The notes under the pieces are model-generated. The model ran no database searches, was not told the origin of the DNA, and saw only the letters and a program-made list of their open reading frames with translations. A DNA stretch of 64,000 bases. Origin: Onthophagus taurus. Its lineage: Eukaryota; Arthropoda; Insecta; Coleoptera; Scarabaeidae. Position numbers and translations under genes: made by a program. Location of the stretch: positions 62,001 through 126,000 of the forward strand of contig NC_091968.1 of NCBI RefSeq assembly GCF_036711975.1, in the 5' to 3' direction. Positions 56,234 through 64,000 of the stretch are shown piece by piece; positions within the stretch are counted from its first letter, which is position 1; every line of letters starts with the position of its first letter.

Positions 56234-57043
56234 ATGTTTAATTGGAACTCGAAACCAAACCAAAGAGAAGAACAACGTAAAGTTGACCGGCAATTAAGAA
56301 AAACCGGTAGAGACTTGGAAAGGGATAAACGAGAGTTGGAACGTGAAGAGAAAAAAATTGTATTAACCGAAATTATTTAATTTAATTCATTTATACAATT
56401 CAGTTTTAATAATTTAAGGAACTTGAAATTAAACGTTTAGCAGCTGCAGGTAACAAAGAAGGATGTGCCATTTTGGCAAAACAACTAATTCAATTGCGGA
56501 AGCAAAAGACACGTGTGTTCGCAATGAACAGTAAAATACAAGGTGTTGGGATTCAGAGCAAAAATATGCAGGCTAACGTCAAATTAGCAAACACAATGGG
56601 TTTAGCTAGTAAAACCATGGCTGATATGAACAACGTTTTAAACCCGGCTCAAGTCGGTGCAATGGCAAACTCATTTTCTAAGGAAAATATGAAAATGGAA
56701 ATGACGGAAGAAATGAGTGAGTTAAAACGAAATTATTTAATTGTTCAATTTAATCTTCTTTTTTTTTTAGTTAATGATACGTTTGATGATATCTTAAACG
56801 AATCTGATGATGAAGAACAGAGTGATGCGATTGTTAACCAAGTTCTCGATGAGATTGGTATTGAGATAAGTGGAAAGGTAGGGTTTGGATAAAATTAATT
56901 GCTTTTTTAATCAAATTGAAACTTATTATTATTTTTAGATGTCGGATGCTCCGAGTCCTAGTAAAGGCAAATTGGGTGAAAGTTCTAAAGCTAAAACGAC
57001 CGATGATGATATTTTAGAGCAATTAGCTAAGTTACGAAATTAA
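56234..57043 (+). CDS. CHMP2B: Charged multivesicular body protein 2B (ESCRT-III)
   Basis: Four exons (56234-56359, 56419-56716, 56771-56877, 56939-57043) give 211 residues against 213 in human CHMP2B. The basic N-terminal helical hairpin includes RDLERDKRELEREEKKI-ELEIKRL and NKEGCAILAKQLIQLRKQKT. ENMKMEMTEEMINDTFDDIL and DEEQSDAIVNQVLDEIGIEI are diagnostic. The C-terminal DDDILEQLAKLRN is a MIM1-type motif that recruits the Vps4 ATPase. The protein polymerises on membranes in endosomal sorting, cytokinesis and envelope repair. The start MFNWNSKPNQREEQ replaces the human MASLFKKKTVDDV but keeps the spacing. Confidence 0.95.
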
Positions 57044-57191
57044 AGTTATGTTAAATATATTAAATTTGTAAATTAATTTGGGTTGGGATTTATTATTTAT
57101 TTTTATATTAATTAAGAATTTACCAAATGTATTATTGAATACACCATTATGTATGAGTAAAGAATTTGTTAAAGTCTAAGTACTCAATACT

Positions 57192-57342
57192 TTATTTAGT
57201 CTTACCTCCACTCAACCTATCGTGCAACATGTTCTCAGATGCTTCTTGCCATGCACCCTTAACCCTTCTCTCAATATTCCTCTTAACTTTCATTAGGTGG
57301 TAAACAAGTCTAAAATCGCTTTTAATAAAAGCAGATCCCAGC
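57192..57342 (-). other. Unrecognised 49-codon open segment
   Basis: On the minus strand from about 57342 the frame reads LGSAFIKSDFRLVYHLMKVK, then RNIERRVKGAWQEASENML and HDRLSGGKTK before TAA at 57192. The composition is protein-like, but no upstream exon with a good polypyrimidine acceptor and no start codon were found. It may be the last exon of an unseen gene, or a gene fragment. I do not recognise it. Confidence 0.3.
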
Positions 57343-57687
57343 CTTTAATCACCAAAACGCGTTATTGTTGAAAATTAATTAGGAAAAAAGCGAATGATGT
57401 TATGATGTGAGGTTATAGAAGGATTTATACCAATATAATAACGCAAAACATGTTTCTTGTACAACACCCCTAAATCCTTGATATAAATTACAAAATAAAA
57501 CTATTTAAATAGTCAGTAGTTATGAAGAAATTGATTTATATTCAGTATTTTGCTCATTTCGAAGGTTTTAATAAATCATCCGGCTATTTTTCATGGTAAC
57601 ATGTAACGTGTTTTTCCACTTACTCAAGCGATTCCAAGACTTTTCTGAGTATTCATTTTTTAAATTTGCCTTCTGGTTTTGAGCAGG
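57343..57687. other. Intergenic
   Basis: AT-rich with no supported feature until the TATA box at 57688. Confidence 0.4.
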
Positions 57688-57723
57688 TATAAAAACTAAA
57701 AACCTGTCTGCGCTTAATCAGTT
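57688..57723 (+). promoter_or_regulatory. Core promoter of the first CLIP-like peptide gene
   Basis: TATAAAAA at 57688-57695 is followed 30 bases on by TCAGTT (57718-57723), the arthropod initiator. A leader exon follows and ends at GTGAGC (57779). The acceptor is TTTACAG at 57832. The ATG at 57862 lies in the second exon. Confidence 0.75.
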
Positions 57724-57861
57724 CTCAAGCAATCTTTACTCACCACTAAACATTTCTCAACCTAATTTCGATAATTATGTGAGCATTTATTGATATGAAT
57801 TTTAACGTATATTAACTTTCTTGTATTTACAGATTGGAACAAGTGTAAAAAGTGTGGAATA

Positions 57862-58434
57862 ATGAAGTGTTTCTTCCTAATGATTATTTCAATCATTGCT
57901 TTTATACTACTTGTTCAAGCAGACGAAAACACCAATCGTATTGAAGATGGCTTTGATAAATTGCCTTACAAGAAATTTTTTTTTTTACCATATAAAACCA
58001 AAAGCATTTGTACCTGTATTCACCGAGATTGGTGTGCTTCCTTATCTGAAATACATACAGAAGTAACATGTGATGATTTATTACATGTATGCTGTACAGA
58101 AGCTATTCAAGATTATTCAAATGAGGTGATCAATGAGGAAACTATTCAGGGGGTAGTTGAGAAGTTTAATGATGTGTATGATGAAAACTTTAATGAGGAG
58201 TCAAGTAAAGAATTAAGTGAGAAGTCAAGTGAGGAGTTAATTGCGGAACCAACTGAAGAATTAATTGAGAAATCAACTGAGAAATTAGTTGAGGAACCAA
58301 CTGAAGAATTAATCGAAAAATCAACTCAGAAATTAATTGGGGAACCAACGGAAGAATTAATCAAGTACTCAACTGAGGAATTAGAGGGAATAAACCTCTT
58401 TAAAATATATAGGTCAGATGCCATACGTAAATAA
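57862..58434 (+). CDS. Small secreted CLIP-like peptide with Glu-rich 16-residue repeats
   Basis: 190 residues in one coding exon after an untranslated exon. The signal peptide (1-20, ending LLVQA) precedes a six-cysteine module at 50, 52, 58, 70, 77 and 78. Its pattern is CxC-x5-C-x11-C-x6-CC, like the clip-type domain of serine-protease homologues. The tail (about 113-175) is acidic. It contains three 16-residue units, EPTEELIEKSTEKLVE and variants, predicted to be helical. No protease domain follows. A role in innate-immune or clotting cascades is inference from the domain only. The gene is paired with a relative 660 bases downstream having the same architecture. Confidence 0.7.
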   Translation: MKCFFLMIISIIAFILLVQADENTNRIEDGFDKLPYKKFFFLPYKTKSICTCIHRDWCASLSEIHTEVTCDDLLHVCCTEAIQDYSNEVINEETIQGVVEKFNDVYDENFNEESSKELSEKSSEELIAEPTEELIEKSTEKLVEEPTEELIEKSTQKLIGEPTEELIKYSTEELEGINLFKIYRSDAIRK

Positions 58435-58717
58435 CAAACTTTAACATTAATAAGAAGGTGTTGGATATAAAGGATTAATTTGTATTTCAAATTTTTAATA
58501 AACTTGTAATGAAGTTATTGATGACTTTGAATTTTTACACCTCAAACTCTTTAATCAATTCAAAGAAATCATTCAACAAAAAAGTTGTTATTGAAGCAAT
58601 GCTAATGCATGTCATGAGTAATACAAACGATGCACTATTTTTAATCTAATCAACAAAACACAGATTACTCTGTGCAACAAAACAACTTATAATTTATACA
58701 AAAAGAAATAGGATAAG

Positions 58718-58890
58718 GCTAGGCACACACGGTCGATTTTCAGTCGGCCGATAGTTAAGTCGATGGACATAAATGTATTAACTTTAATGTATGTGCACAT
58801 ACAACACAACTGCAGATCAACTCAATTTTTAGAATTAAACTTAATATATTTCTGCCCATCGACTAAACTATCGGTCGACTTACTCATGAA
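58718..58890. repeat. Degenerate MITE between the two peptide genes
   Basis: AGTCGGCCGATAGTTAAGTC (58752) pairs with GACTAAACTATCGGTCGACT (58860) as an inverted repeat; CGATGGACATAAAT pairs with ATTTCTGCCCATCG. The outer left end begins GGCTAGGCACACACGGTC. The right outer end is not clear. Confidence 0.6.
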
Positions 58891-59092
58891 ATAATGTTGC
58901 GGTTTTAAACTGGTATTAAAACGTTAAAACCGGTTTGTTTAAGACCAGTTTATATTCAAACTCCTAAGAATCTCAACAAATATTCTTTAAGATTTTGTTT
59001 TTGTAATCTGGTGAGTTTATTAGCTGATTAATTAATTTCAATAAATTTATTTCAATCAATTTACAGATTATCTTAATCTATAAACATCAATT

Positions 59093-59395
59093 ATGAAGCA
59101 TTTTGTTTTAGTTATCTCAATTATTGCTTTAATACAAATTGTGCAAGCAGACGAGATCGATGATCTCATTAAAGAAGTTTTTAAGGTTGGAACTGAAGAA
59201 AATAAAAATTTACCCCAAAAACCGATAATAACCAAACGTGAATGTAAATGTGTTCCTTATTATCAGTGTAATTCTTCTGATGTTGAAGAAGGATTTATTG
59301 ATGTAAATGGAAAAGCACCTTGCGAACATTTATTAGATGTTTGCTGCTCAACCGGTAATATTGTGAAGGATAATTTAACTAAGAAGCAATTGTAA
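59093..59395 (+). CDS. Small secreted CLIP-like peptide
   Basis: 100 residues: signal peptide 1-19 (MKHFVLVISIIALIQIVQA), a short spacer with KR at 48-49 that could be a processing site, then CKCVPYYQC...GKAPCEHLLDVCC. Cysteines at 51, 53, 59, 77, 84 and 85 give CxC-x5-C-x17-C-x6-CC. CxCVPYYQC, ID and LDVCC closely match clip-type domains of masquerade-like serine-protease homologues. There is no catalytic domain. A leader intron (59011-59066, GTGAGT...TTACAG) mirrors the upstream gene, so the pair arose by tandem duplication. Short tail without the acidic repeats. Confidence 0.75.
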   Translation: MKHFVLVISIIALIQIVQADEIDDLIKEVFKVGTEENKNLPQKPIITKRECKCVPYYQCNSSDVEEGFIDVNGKAPCEHLLDVCCSTGNIVKDNLTKKQL

Positions 59396-59454
59396 ATGTT
59401 AACTGCTACTTATTTTATTTAAGATATTACTTAATAAATATCATGATTGATTAA

Positions 59455-60000
59455 AATATTGTTTGTAAAACTCAGTTTTCAAAATTCAATTTTGAGTCAA
59501 ACGAAAGAATAACTTTTTTTTGTATCGCCAATTGTTCTTGAGATATTAACAGTTTTAACAATTATTAACCCCACCACTGATATAGCACACATTTTTAAAG
59601 ATATCTCAAGAACTAGTTGTGCTAACAAAAATTTTATTCTTTATTTTCGACTTTAAACCACGTCTTTTATCTTACCCAACATTTTCTTAAACAATATTTT
59701 GATTCGTTACTCACTTACTGATATTGAATCATTTTTTAACTTAATAATTATCAAGGTGTGATTAAAATTAATTTGTAAAACTGAATTTTCTTATATAAAA
59801 TTCAACTTTGAGTCGAAACGAAAGAATAACTTTTTTTCGTATTGGCAATCGTTCTTGATATATTAACAGTTTTAACAATTTATTAAGCTCACCACTGATA
59901 TAGCACAAATTTTGAAAGATATCTCAAAAACGATTTTAAATTACGTCTTTTATCTTACCCAACATTTTTTTAACAATATCTTTACTAGTTACTCAATTAT
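59455..60000 (+). repeat. Tandem duplication of ~300 bp
   Basis: 59462-59700 and 59766-60000 share the same order of motifs: GTAAAACT-AATTTTC, CGAAAGAATAACTTTTTTT, ATATTAACAGTTTTAACAAT, CACCACTGATATAGCACA, GATATCTCAA and CATTTTTTTAACAATAT. Spacing is about 305 bases. Divergence is around 10-15% by eye. It is non-coding and its origin is unclear. Confidence 0.7.
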
Positions 60001-60403
60001 TGAGGTTGAATCATAAAATTAATTATAATTATCTTGAGATAATGGTGTTAAAAAAGGATGTTATCAATAAATAAATAAATCATTTTGCTATTTAGTACAT
60101 AAAGGTTGGGAATACCCAACAAGTATTTTTTGTGTTTGCATTTGCAAGTTAAAAATTTTAATTATTTAATACAACAATTTATTTGAATTTAGTTAGTTAT
60201 TTTCTAGATATTAACGTTTAAATTTGAATCTATCCAATACACCATAACCTCCAAAATAACATTAAGCGATTTATTGAGTTAAAACATTGGTTGAAAAGCC
60301 TAAGATATCTCAAATTGAAGGTCTTAATAAAACTACAAAGTTTTTAAGAGGTTTTTATTAAAAAAAAATCAAACGAAAAACCTTAAAAAATAAATACATA
60401 ACC
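60001..60403. other. Intergenic
   Basis: AT-rich sequence with the 3' untranslated region of eclair at its right side. Nothing else is recognised. Confidence 0.4.
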
Positions 60404-61183
60404 TCAAACTAATTTTTTAGCTTCAAAGAATTTCTTCAGATGCCTAGTTTGCCAGAAGCCCATACCTAACAAAACAACAATTTGAGCAATGGACCAATAA
60501 AACACTCTTGAATTAGTGCTTTCACTCGTCTGCCTAAACCTTTCCTCCCGAAACTAGAACAAATATCAAAATAATCTTGGTTAAATCAAATTCTAAATCT
60601 AATTTTAATTTAGTACCCGTTGATAATTTTGTTCCTTTGTAATCTGTTCTACTTGATCAAGTAATTGACGTATTCTTAACTGCAATTCCGTCAACTTTTC
60701 CTTCTGGACAACATCTCCATAATTAATTGCATGTTCACCAACTTGAATATCAAGATGAACCCTTAATTGGGAGCCGCTAAACCAAGCGGTACTATTAGAG
60801 TACATGCAGATAACGTGTTCGCCAGGCGTATGCGAGGTGAATGAGATTTGTCCCTCGGAACTATAAACACGGGACAGCAACATTTTATCATCTGGGTCAC
60901 GAACTTCCACATGCATCCCAATTCCAGGTGTTGATGGCATAAAACCACCGCTTTTTGGATCGTATAATTCAACTTTATAATTCACTAAAGAATATATCAA
61001 AATTGAAAGGATTAATTTTAGCTTTTAATAAAATTGAGGTTATGTACCTATAACTTTCGTTTCATCCGGGATTTCTTCTATAAAGCATTTCCGCTCTGTT
61101 TCTCCAATATGGAAATATAAAGCATCAACGTTTAAGATGAACGTTGAAAGGATTAAAAAGCTTAAACCTTCCCAAAGCTTCAT
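60404..61183 (-). CDS. eca: p24/TMED family cargo receptor eclair
   Basis: Three minus-strand exons (61183-61048, 60984-60617, 60553-60404) give 217 residues. After a signal peptide (to about residue 22, ...NVDA) comes [20 protein letters not shown], then a GOLD domain with [20 protein letters not shown] and [18 protein letters not shown] coiled coil follows ([20 protein letters not shown]), then [17 protein letters not shown], a membrane span and [10 protein letters not shown]. The terminal FF and KKxx signals bind COPII and COPI coats. Sequence identity to Drosophila eclair is very high. It cycles between ER and Golgi and assists cargo sorting. The frame's in-line ATG at 61000 is intronic. 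Confidence 0.96.
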
Positions 61184-62023
61184 TTTTAAAGGAAATTAAA
61201 ACCGACACGTCACATAGAGTTTTATACAATTTTGACGTAAACGAAAAAGGTTCGTTTGATTTTATGTTGGATTATAAAACTGTTTATATATTATTTTAGA
61301 CTGCTAAAACGAATTTATTTTATCTTTTTAATTGTAGTTGCAATTAAAAGTAATATGTTTTAGTAACAAAAAATCTATTTCTATTTATTAAAGTTAAAAT
61401 AAAATCAATCGAAACTTTGCGTCTTCTTGAATACATTTGACAAATTAAACTAAAGGTTACTTTTTAAATATCAATTAATTCATTCCACATTCTCTTACAA
61501 TAAATTTAGTTAATAAATAAGTATTTTTTGAACTTCAATTAGCGCGGCTAACTTCTCGTGAGTGATCCTTTTTATATGCAAATAACTTCTGTCAAGTTTA
61601 ATGAGCGAACCGATCTGTTTACGTTTTTGTGGAGTTAACCCCAAGTTTTTTTAATTATTAATCACCCTAATCATCATTTTAAACGTTATTAACGACCAAT
61701 TTGTATCTATTCAATTAAAATATATAACAAAAGATTATGTTTAACGTTGCGGAAATGAAAGGAATCAATAACACTGTTGAGGTAAGTCATTCCTTCCAAT
61801 TTTTATTTTAATCATTTAAAAAATGTTTTTTAAAACTATTTACAAGTTTATTAACTGCTAATTATTCAGTGTTTATTTAATTTTTTGTTTTCTTTTTAAT
61901 TATTTTAATTAACCTTAAAAATAAAAATTGACGTTTTAAACGTCAAAAAGTTAGGTTATAAAAAAATTTTAAATTTATATTTTTTTAGAATTGATGTGAT
62001 AAAAGAAAGTAGAAAATATAAAA
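61184..62023 (+). other. Divergent promoter region and leader of the gene at 62024
   Basis: Between eclair (minus) and the next gene (plus). A probable leader exon ends at 61781 (GTTGAG|GTAAGT) and the acceptor TTTTTTTAG is at 61988. The leader contains an ATG at 61738 whose frame (MFNVAEMKGINNTVE) stops two codons into the next exon, giving a 16-codon upstream frame. An ACGTTTTAAACGT palindrome lies at 61931. Confidence 0.45.
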
Positions 62024-62785
62024 ATGAGGCGATATGAAAAAGGGGAATCCTCAAAAAAAACGAATCCAACGACTTCGGATGAAAATGAACGTCCTTTAAA
62101 AAAAGCTAAATATGTATGGCAATTGAAAGGGAAGTATCATTTAAAAGATAAATACTCCTCTCAAAATGAAATTTCCACCTCGAAATCAAACGAAAACGTT
62201 AATAAAATAAATCAATCTCCCGTTAAGCCGGTTTTAACCGAAAAATCCGACGATAAATGCACAAAATGCATCAATAGTTTAATCGCTCATTCAAATAATT
62301 TTCTACGAGATGATTCAAGCGACCACGAAGACATTCCAATTACGATGGTTCGACCACGGCGTGAAAATCACGATGATTTTTTACAAAAATGGCAAGCAAG
62401 ACAGGTTGCTAAAAGTTTTATCGATAATACGATCAATACTATTTTGGAGCAGTGGAAATTAGCACCTACAGAAGCAAATGATTTTGTTGAAAATAATTGT
62501 GATAGCGGTCAGGTGGAAGATGAAGGGATAATGATGGCGATTCAATCGCATGGGTTGCAATCCAACAATTCAAGGCACAATACACGAAACTATTTTGATT
62601 CATGTGAAAATATAAGTGATTATCAACAGGAATCAACAGAAAATTATCAAAATAAGCAATTTGAGGGGGTTGATGAATTAAACGGGGTTAGTAATACCGT
62701 TGAAACCGATCAAGTTGAGTTTTTAAGCACAGCCGTTACAATGGCAATACAAAATAAAGGGTTATCTTCTTATAGTTATGGATAA
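62024..62785 (+). CDS. Unrecognised protein with repeated MAIQxxGL motif
   Basis: 253 residues in one exon after a leader intron. I do not recognise the family. The N-terminus is basic and could hold a nuclear-localisation signal (RPLKKAKYVWQLKGKYHLK). A CTKC pair sits at about 85. A helix-like block, DDFLQKWQARQVAKSFIDNT, follows and continues INTILEQWKL. The motif EGIMMAIQSHGLQ (about 168-180) is echoed near the C-terminus by AVTMAIQNKGLSSYSYG, suggesting two copies of a short binding motif. The intervening sequence is Asn/Ser/Gln-rich and probably disordered. No signal peptide or membrane span is present. It is conserved enough in texture to be a real gene. Confidence 0.65.
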   Translation: MRRYEKGESSKKTNPTTSDENERPLKKAKYVWQLKGKYHLKDKYSSQNEISTSKSNENVNKINQSPVKPVLTEKSDDKCTKCINSLIAHSNNFLRDDSSDHEDIPITMVRPRRENHDDFLQKWQARQVAKSFIDNTINTILEQWKLAPTEANDFVENNCDSGQVEDEGIMMAIQSHGLQSNNSRHNTRNYFDSCENISDYQQESTENYQNKQFEGVDELNGVSNTVETDQVEFLSTAVTMAIQNKGLSSYSYG

Positions 62786-63613
62786 AAAAAAATACTAAAA
62801 TTGTGTATTTGCCATTGTGGTGACCGATATGTTATTTACAATTATTTAAATTAATATACATTTAAACTAGTGTAAAGCTTTAGTACTTTTTAATTTTGTT
62901 TAATTTGGTACATTAAAAAGATTAAAATGAAAAATGTTGGTTTTTTTCTGGGATTTCGAATGAAATACAAGTAACCTTTAAGGAAGATTATGACATCATC
63001 TCGTTTAAAAACGTGTTTTATTATCTTTATTATGCAACGAAACCGTTTGAGTTGTTGTGAACAACTTAATTTTGAATACATTAAGACTCGAGAAATTTTC
63101 GTTAGCATCACATTAAAGGAAATAATTGGGAGTAGCCAATCATGTAAACAAATAAGAACATTAAAAGTGTCTATAAACTAGTTAAAGTTTGGGGGACTAC
63201 TCACTTTAAATAAGTAGTTTGGGTGCTTAAAAAGGTGTGTTGATGGGGTTTAAGGAGCAATTAAAGTTTTTTAAAGATAAAATCACAATTTTAGGATGAA
63301 TTGAATCGTTAATAAGGGTAACAATATCGCTAAATGGGGTGACTTTTTATTTAATAATGTTAATTCTTAACATTAGACCTTCAAAATAAAAATAAAACAA
63401 TTAAGATTATAATATGTAGATACATTCTAACTATTGCTTCGTTTTAATTTATTCGCTCTTTTATGTATCAACTAGAGAGAGATCTAACATGTGATTTTTT
63501 ATTTAAAACTTGAAGGATACAAGGATGGAAGTTAATTATTACACAATTAAGTCGTAACCTGTTTTCTTCGCACATCTTCCATCATCAATCTAAATCTTTA
63601 AATACAGAGTAGG
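62786..63613. other. Intergenic
   Basis: AT-rich, with the 3' end of the preceding gene. The open frames at 62890-63181 show no protein character. No other feature was found before the TATA box at 63614. Confidence 0.4.
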
Positions 63614-63622
63614 TATAAAAAG
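63614..63622 (+). promoter_or_regulatory. TATA box of the gene entering at the right edge
   Basis: TATAAAAAG lies about 30 bases upstream of ATTGAGTG (63641), a plausible start of transcription. About 50 bases of leader precede the split start codon at 63692. Confidence 0.6.
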
Positions 63623-63691
63623 AAATCTCGGCAGGAAAAGATTGAGTGTGTGATTTGGTTTTGCGACTTTAACTTTAGAAAAAGTTTAATT

Positions 63692-64000
63692 ATGTAAGCA
63701 AAAAAAATTAGATTTGATTATTTAATAATTTCCCTTATTATTTCTAGGAATTTCTATTTTGTATTTTTATTATTTTTCTATTTAACTCCAACCCGATCCC
63801 AATTTGGTTTCAAACCACTTAATCCCATATCGACTTTGACGAATGCAGCTACCAATGCCGTTAAAAACCTCCCGTTATCGCCAGAAGATTTAATAACACT
63901 TAATTCTGAGTGGACGAAGCATCTAAATGTCGCATCTTATGCGAACCCTGCAGAACTCGCCAAACGCAAAGATATTTTTACTAAAAATTTCCAATTGGTT
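63692..64000 (+). CDS. Partial secreted protein with I29-like (cathepsin propeptide) domain
   Basis: The start codon is split by an intron: AT at 63692-63693, donor GTAAGC, acceptor TTTCTAG, then G at 63748. The frame then stays open to the window edge (about 85 residues). The signal peptide MNFYFVFLLFFYLTPTRS is followed by a linker and LNSEWTKHLNVASYANPAEL, then AKRKDIFTKNFQLV. The W..x..YANPxExxKRxxIFxxN pattern fits the I29 inhibitor domain of papain-like cysteine proteases. The mature enzyme, if any, lies beyond the window, so a stand-alone I29 inhibitor is also possible. Confidence 0.7.

Overview
The window is AT-rich nuclear DNA from an insect, most likely a beetle. The gene set is clearly insect: ecdysone-induced ETS factor E74, a trehalase relic, the p24 protein eclair and CLIP-like secreted peptides. 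Genes have short GT-AG introns, 5'-untranslated leader exons and TATA/TCAGT-type promoters. The beetle assignment is inference from overall character; no single marker proves it. Coding coordinates below were joined by hand from reading frame plus splice signals.

Layout. 1-20.7 kb holds one long plus-strand gene, Eip74EF (four coding exons, ETS domain in the last), with large introns carrying a MITE, a long-inverted-repeat mariner-like relic and a Penelope-like retroelement. 21.9-25.5 kb is a tight head-to-tail housekeeping cluster: Cyclin K, NSA2 and RpS27A (ubiquitin fusion). A 1.2-kb foldback element and a Tigger/pogo relic follow. SdhC (minus) and LBR (plus) are divergent at 28.9-32.2 kb. 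33.5-41.3 kb is a transposon graveyard: a Harbinger with a MITE inside, a LINE, a piggyBac scrap, and a hAT element filled with LINE pieces. A small acylated-protein gene resembling vertebrate C1orf21 (41.5-43.5 kb) and a second foldback come next. AK8 and a mitochondrial phosphate carrier lie on the minus strand (46.2-50.6 kb). A trehalase pseudogene (51.7-54.7 kb) is split by a hAT element that is itself split by a Penelope-like element. Group XII phospholipase A2 (minus) and CHMP2B (plus) are divergent. Two tandem small secreted cysteine-rich peptide genes, eclair (minus), an unrecognised nuclear-looking protein and the start of a probable I29/cathepsin-type secreted protein complete the window.

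The genes do not form one pathway; they are ordinary unlinked functions (transcription, translation, respiration, membrane traffic, nuclear envelope, nucleotide and phosphate handling). The most interesting structure is in the repeats. The ends of the Penelope-like element carry sequences that fit a minimal type-I hammerhead ribozyme, twice in opposite orientation, with a decayed third copy in the E74 intron. Also notable are an unidentified repeat family with a shared hydrophobic reading frame and a 21-bp palindrome, and the paired CLIP-like peptide genes. I saw no CRISPR array, tRNA, rRNA, LTR retrovirus or capsid-bearing element.
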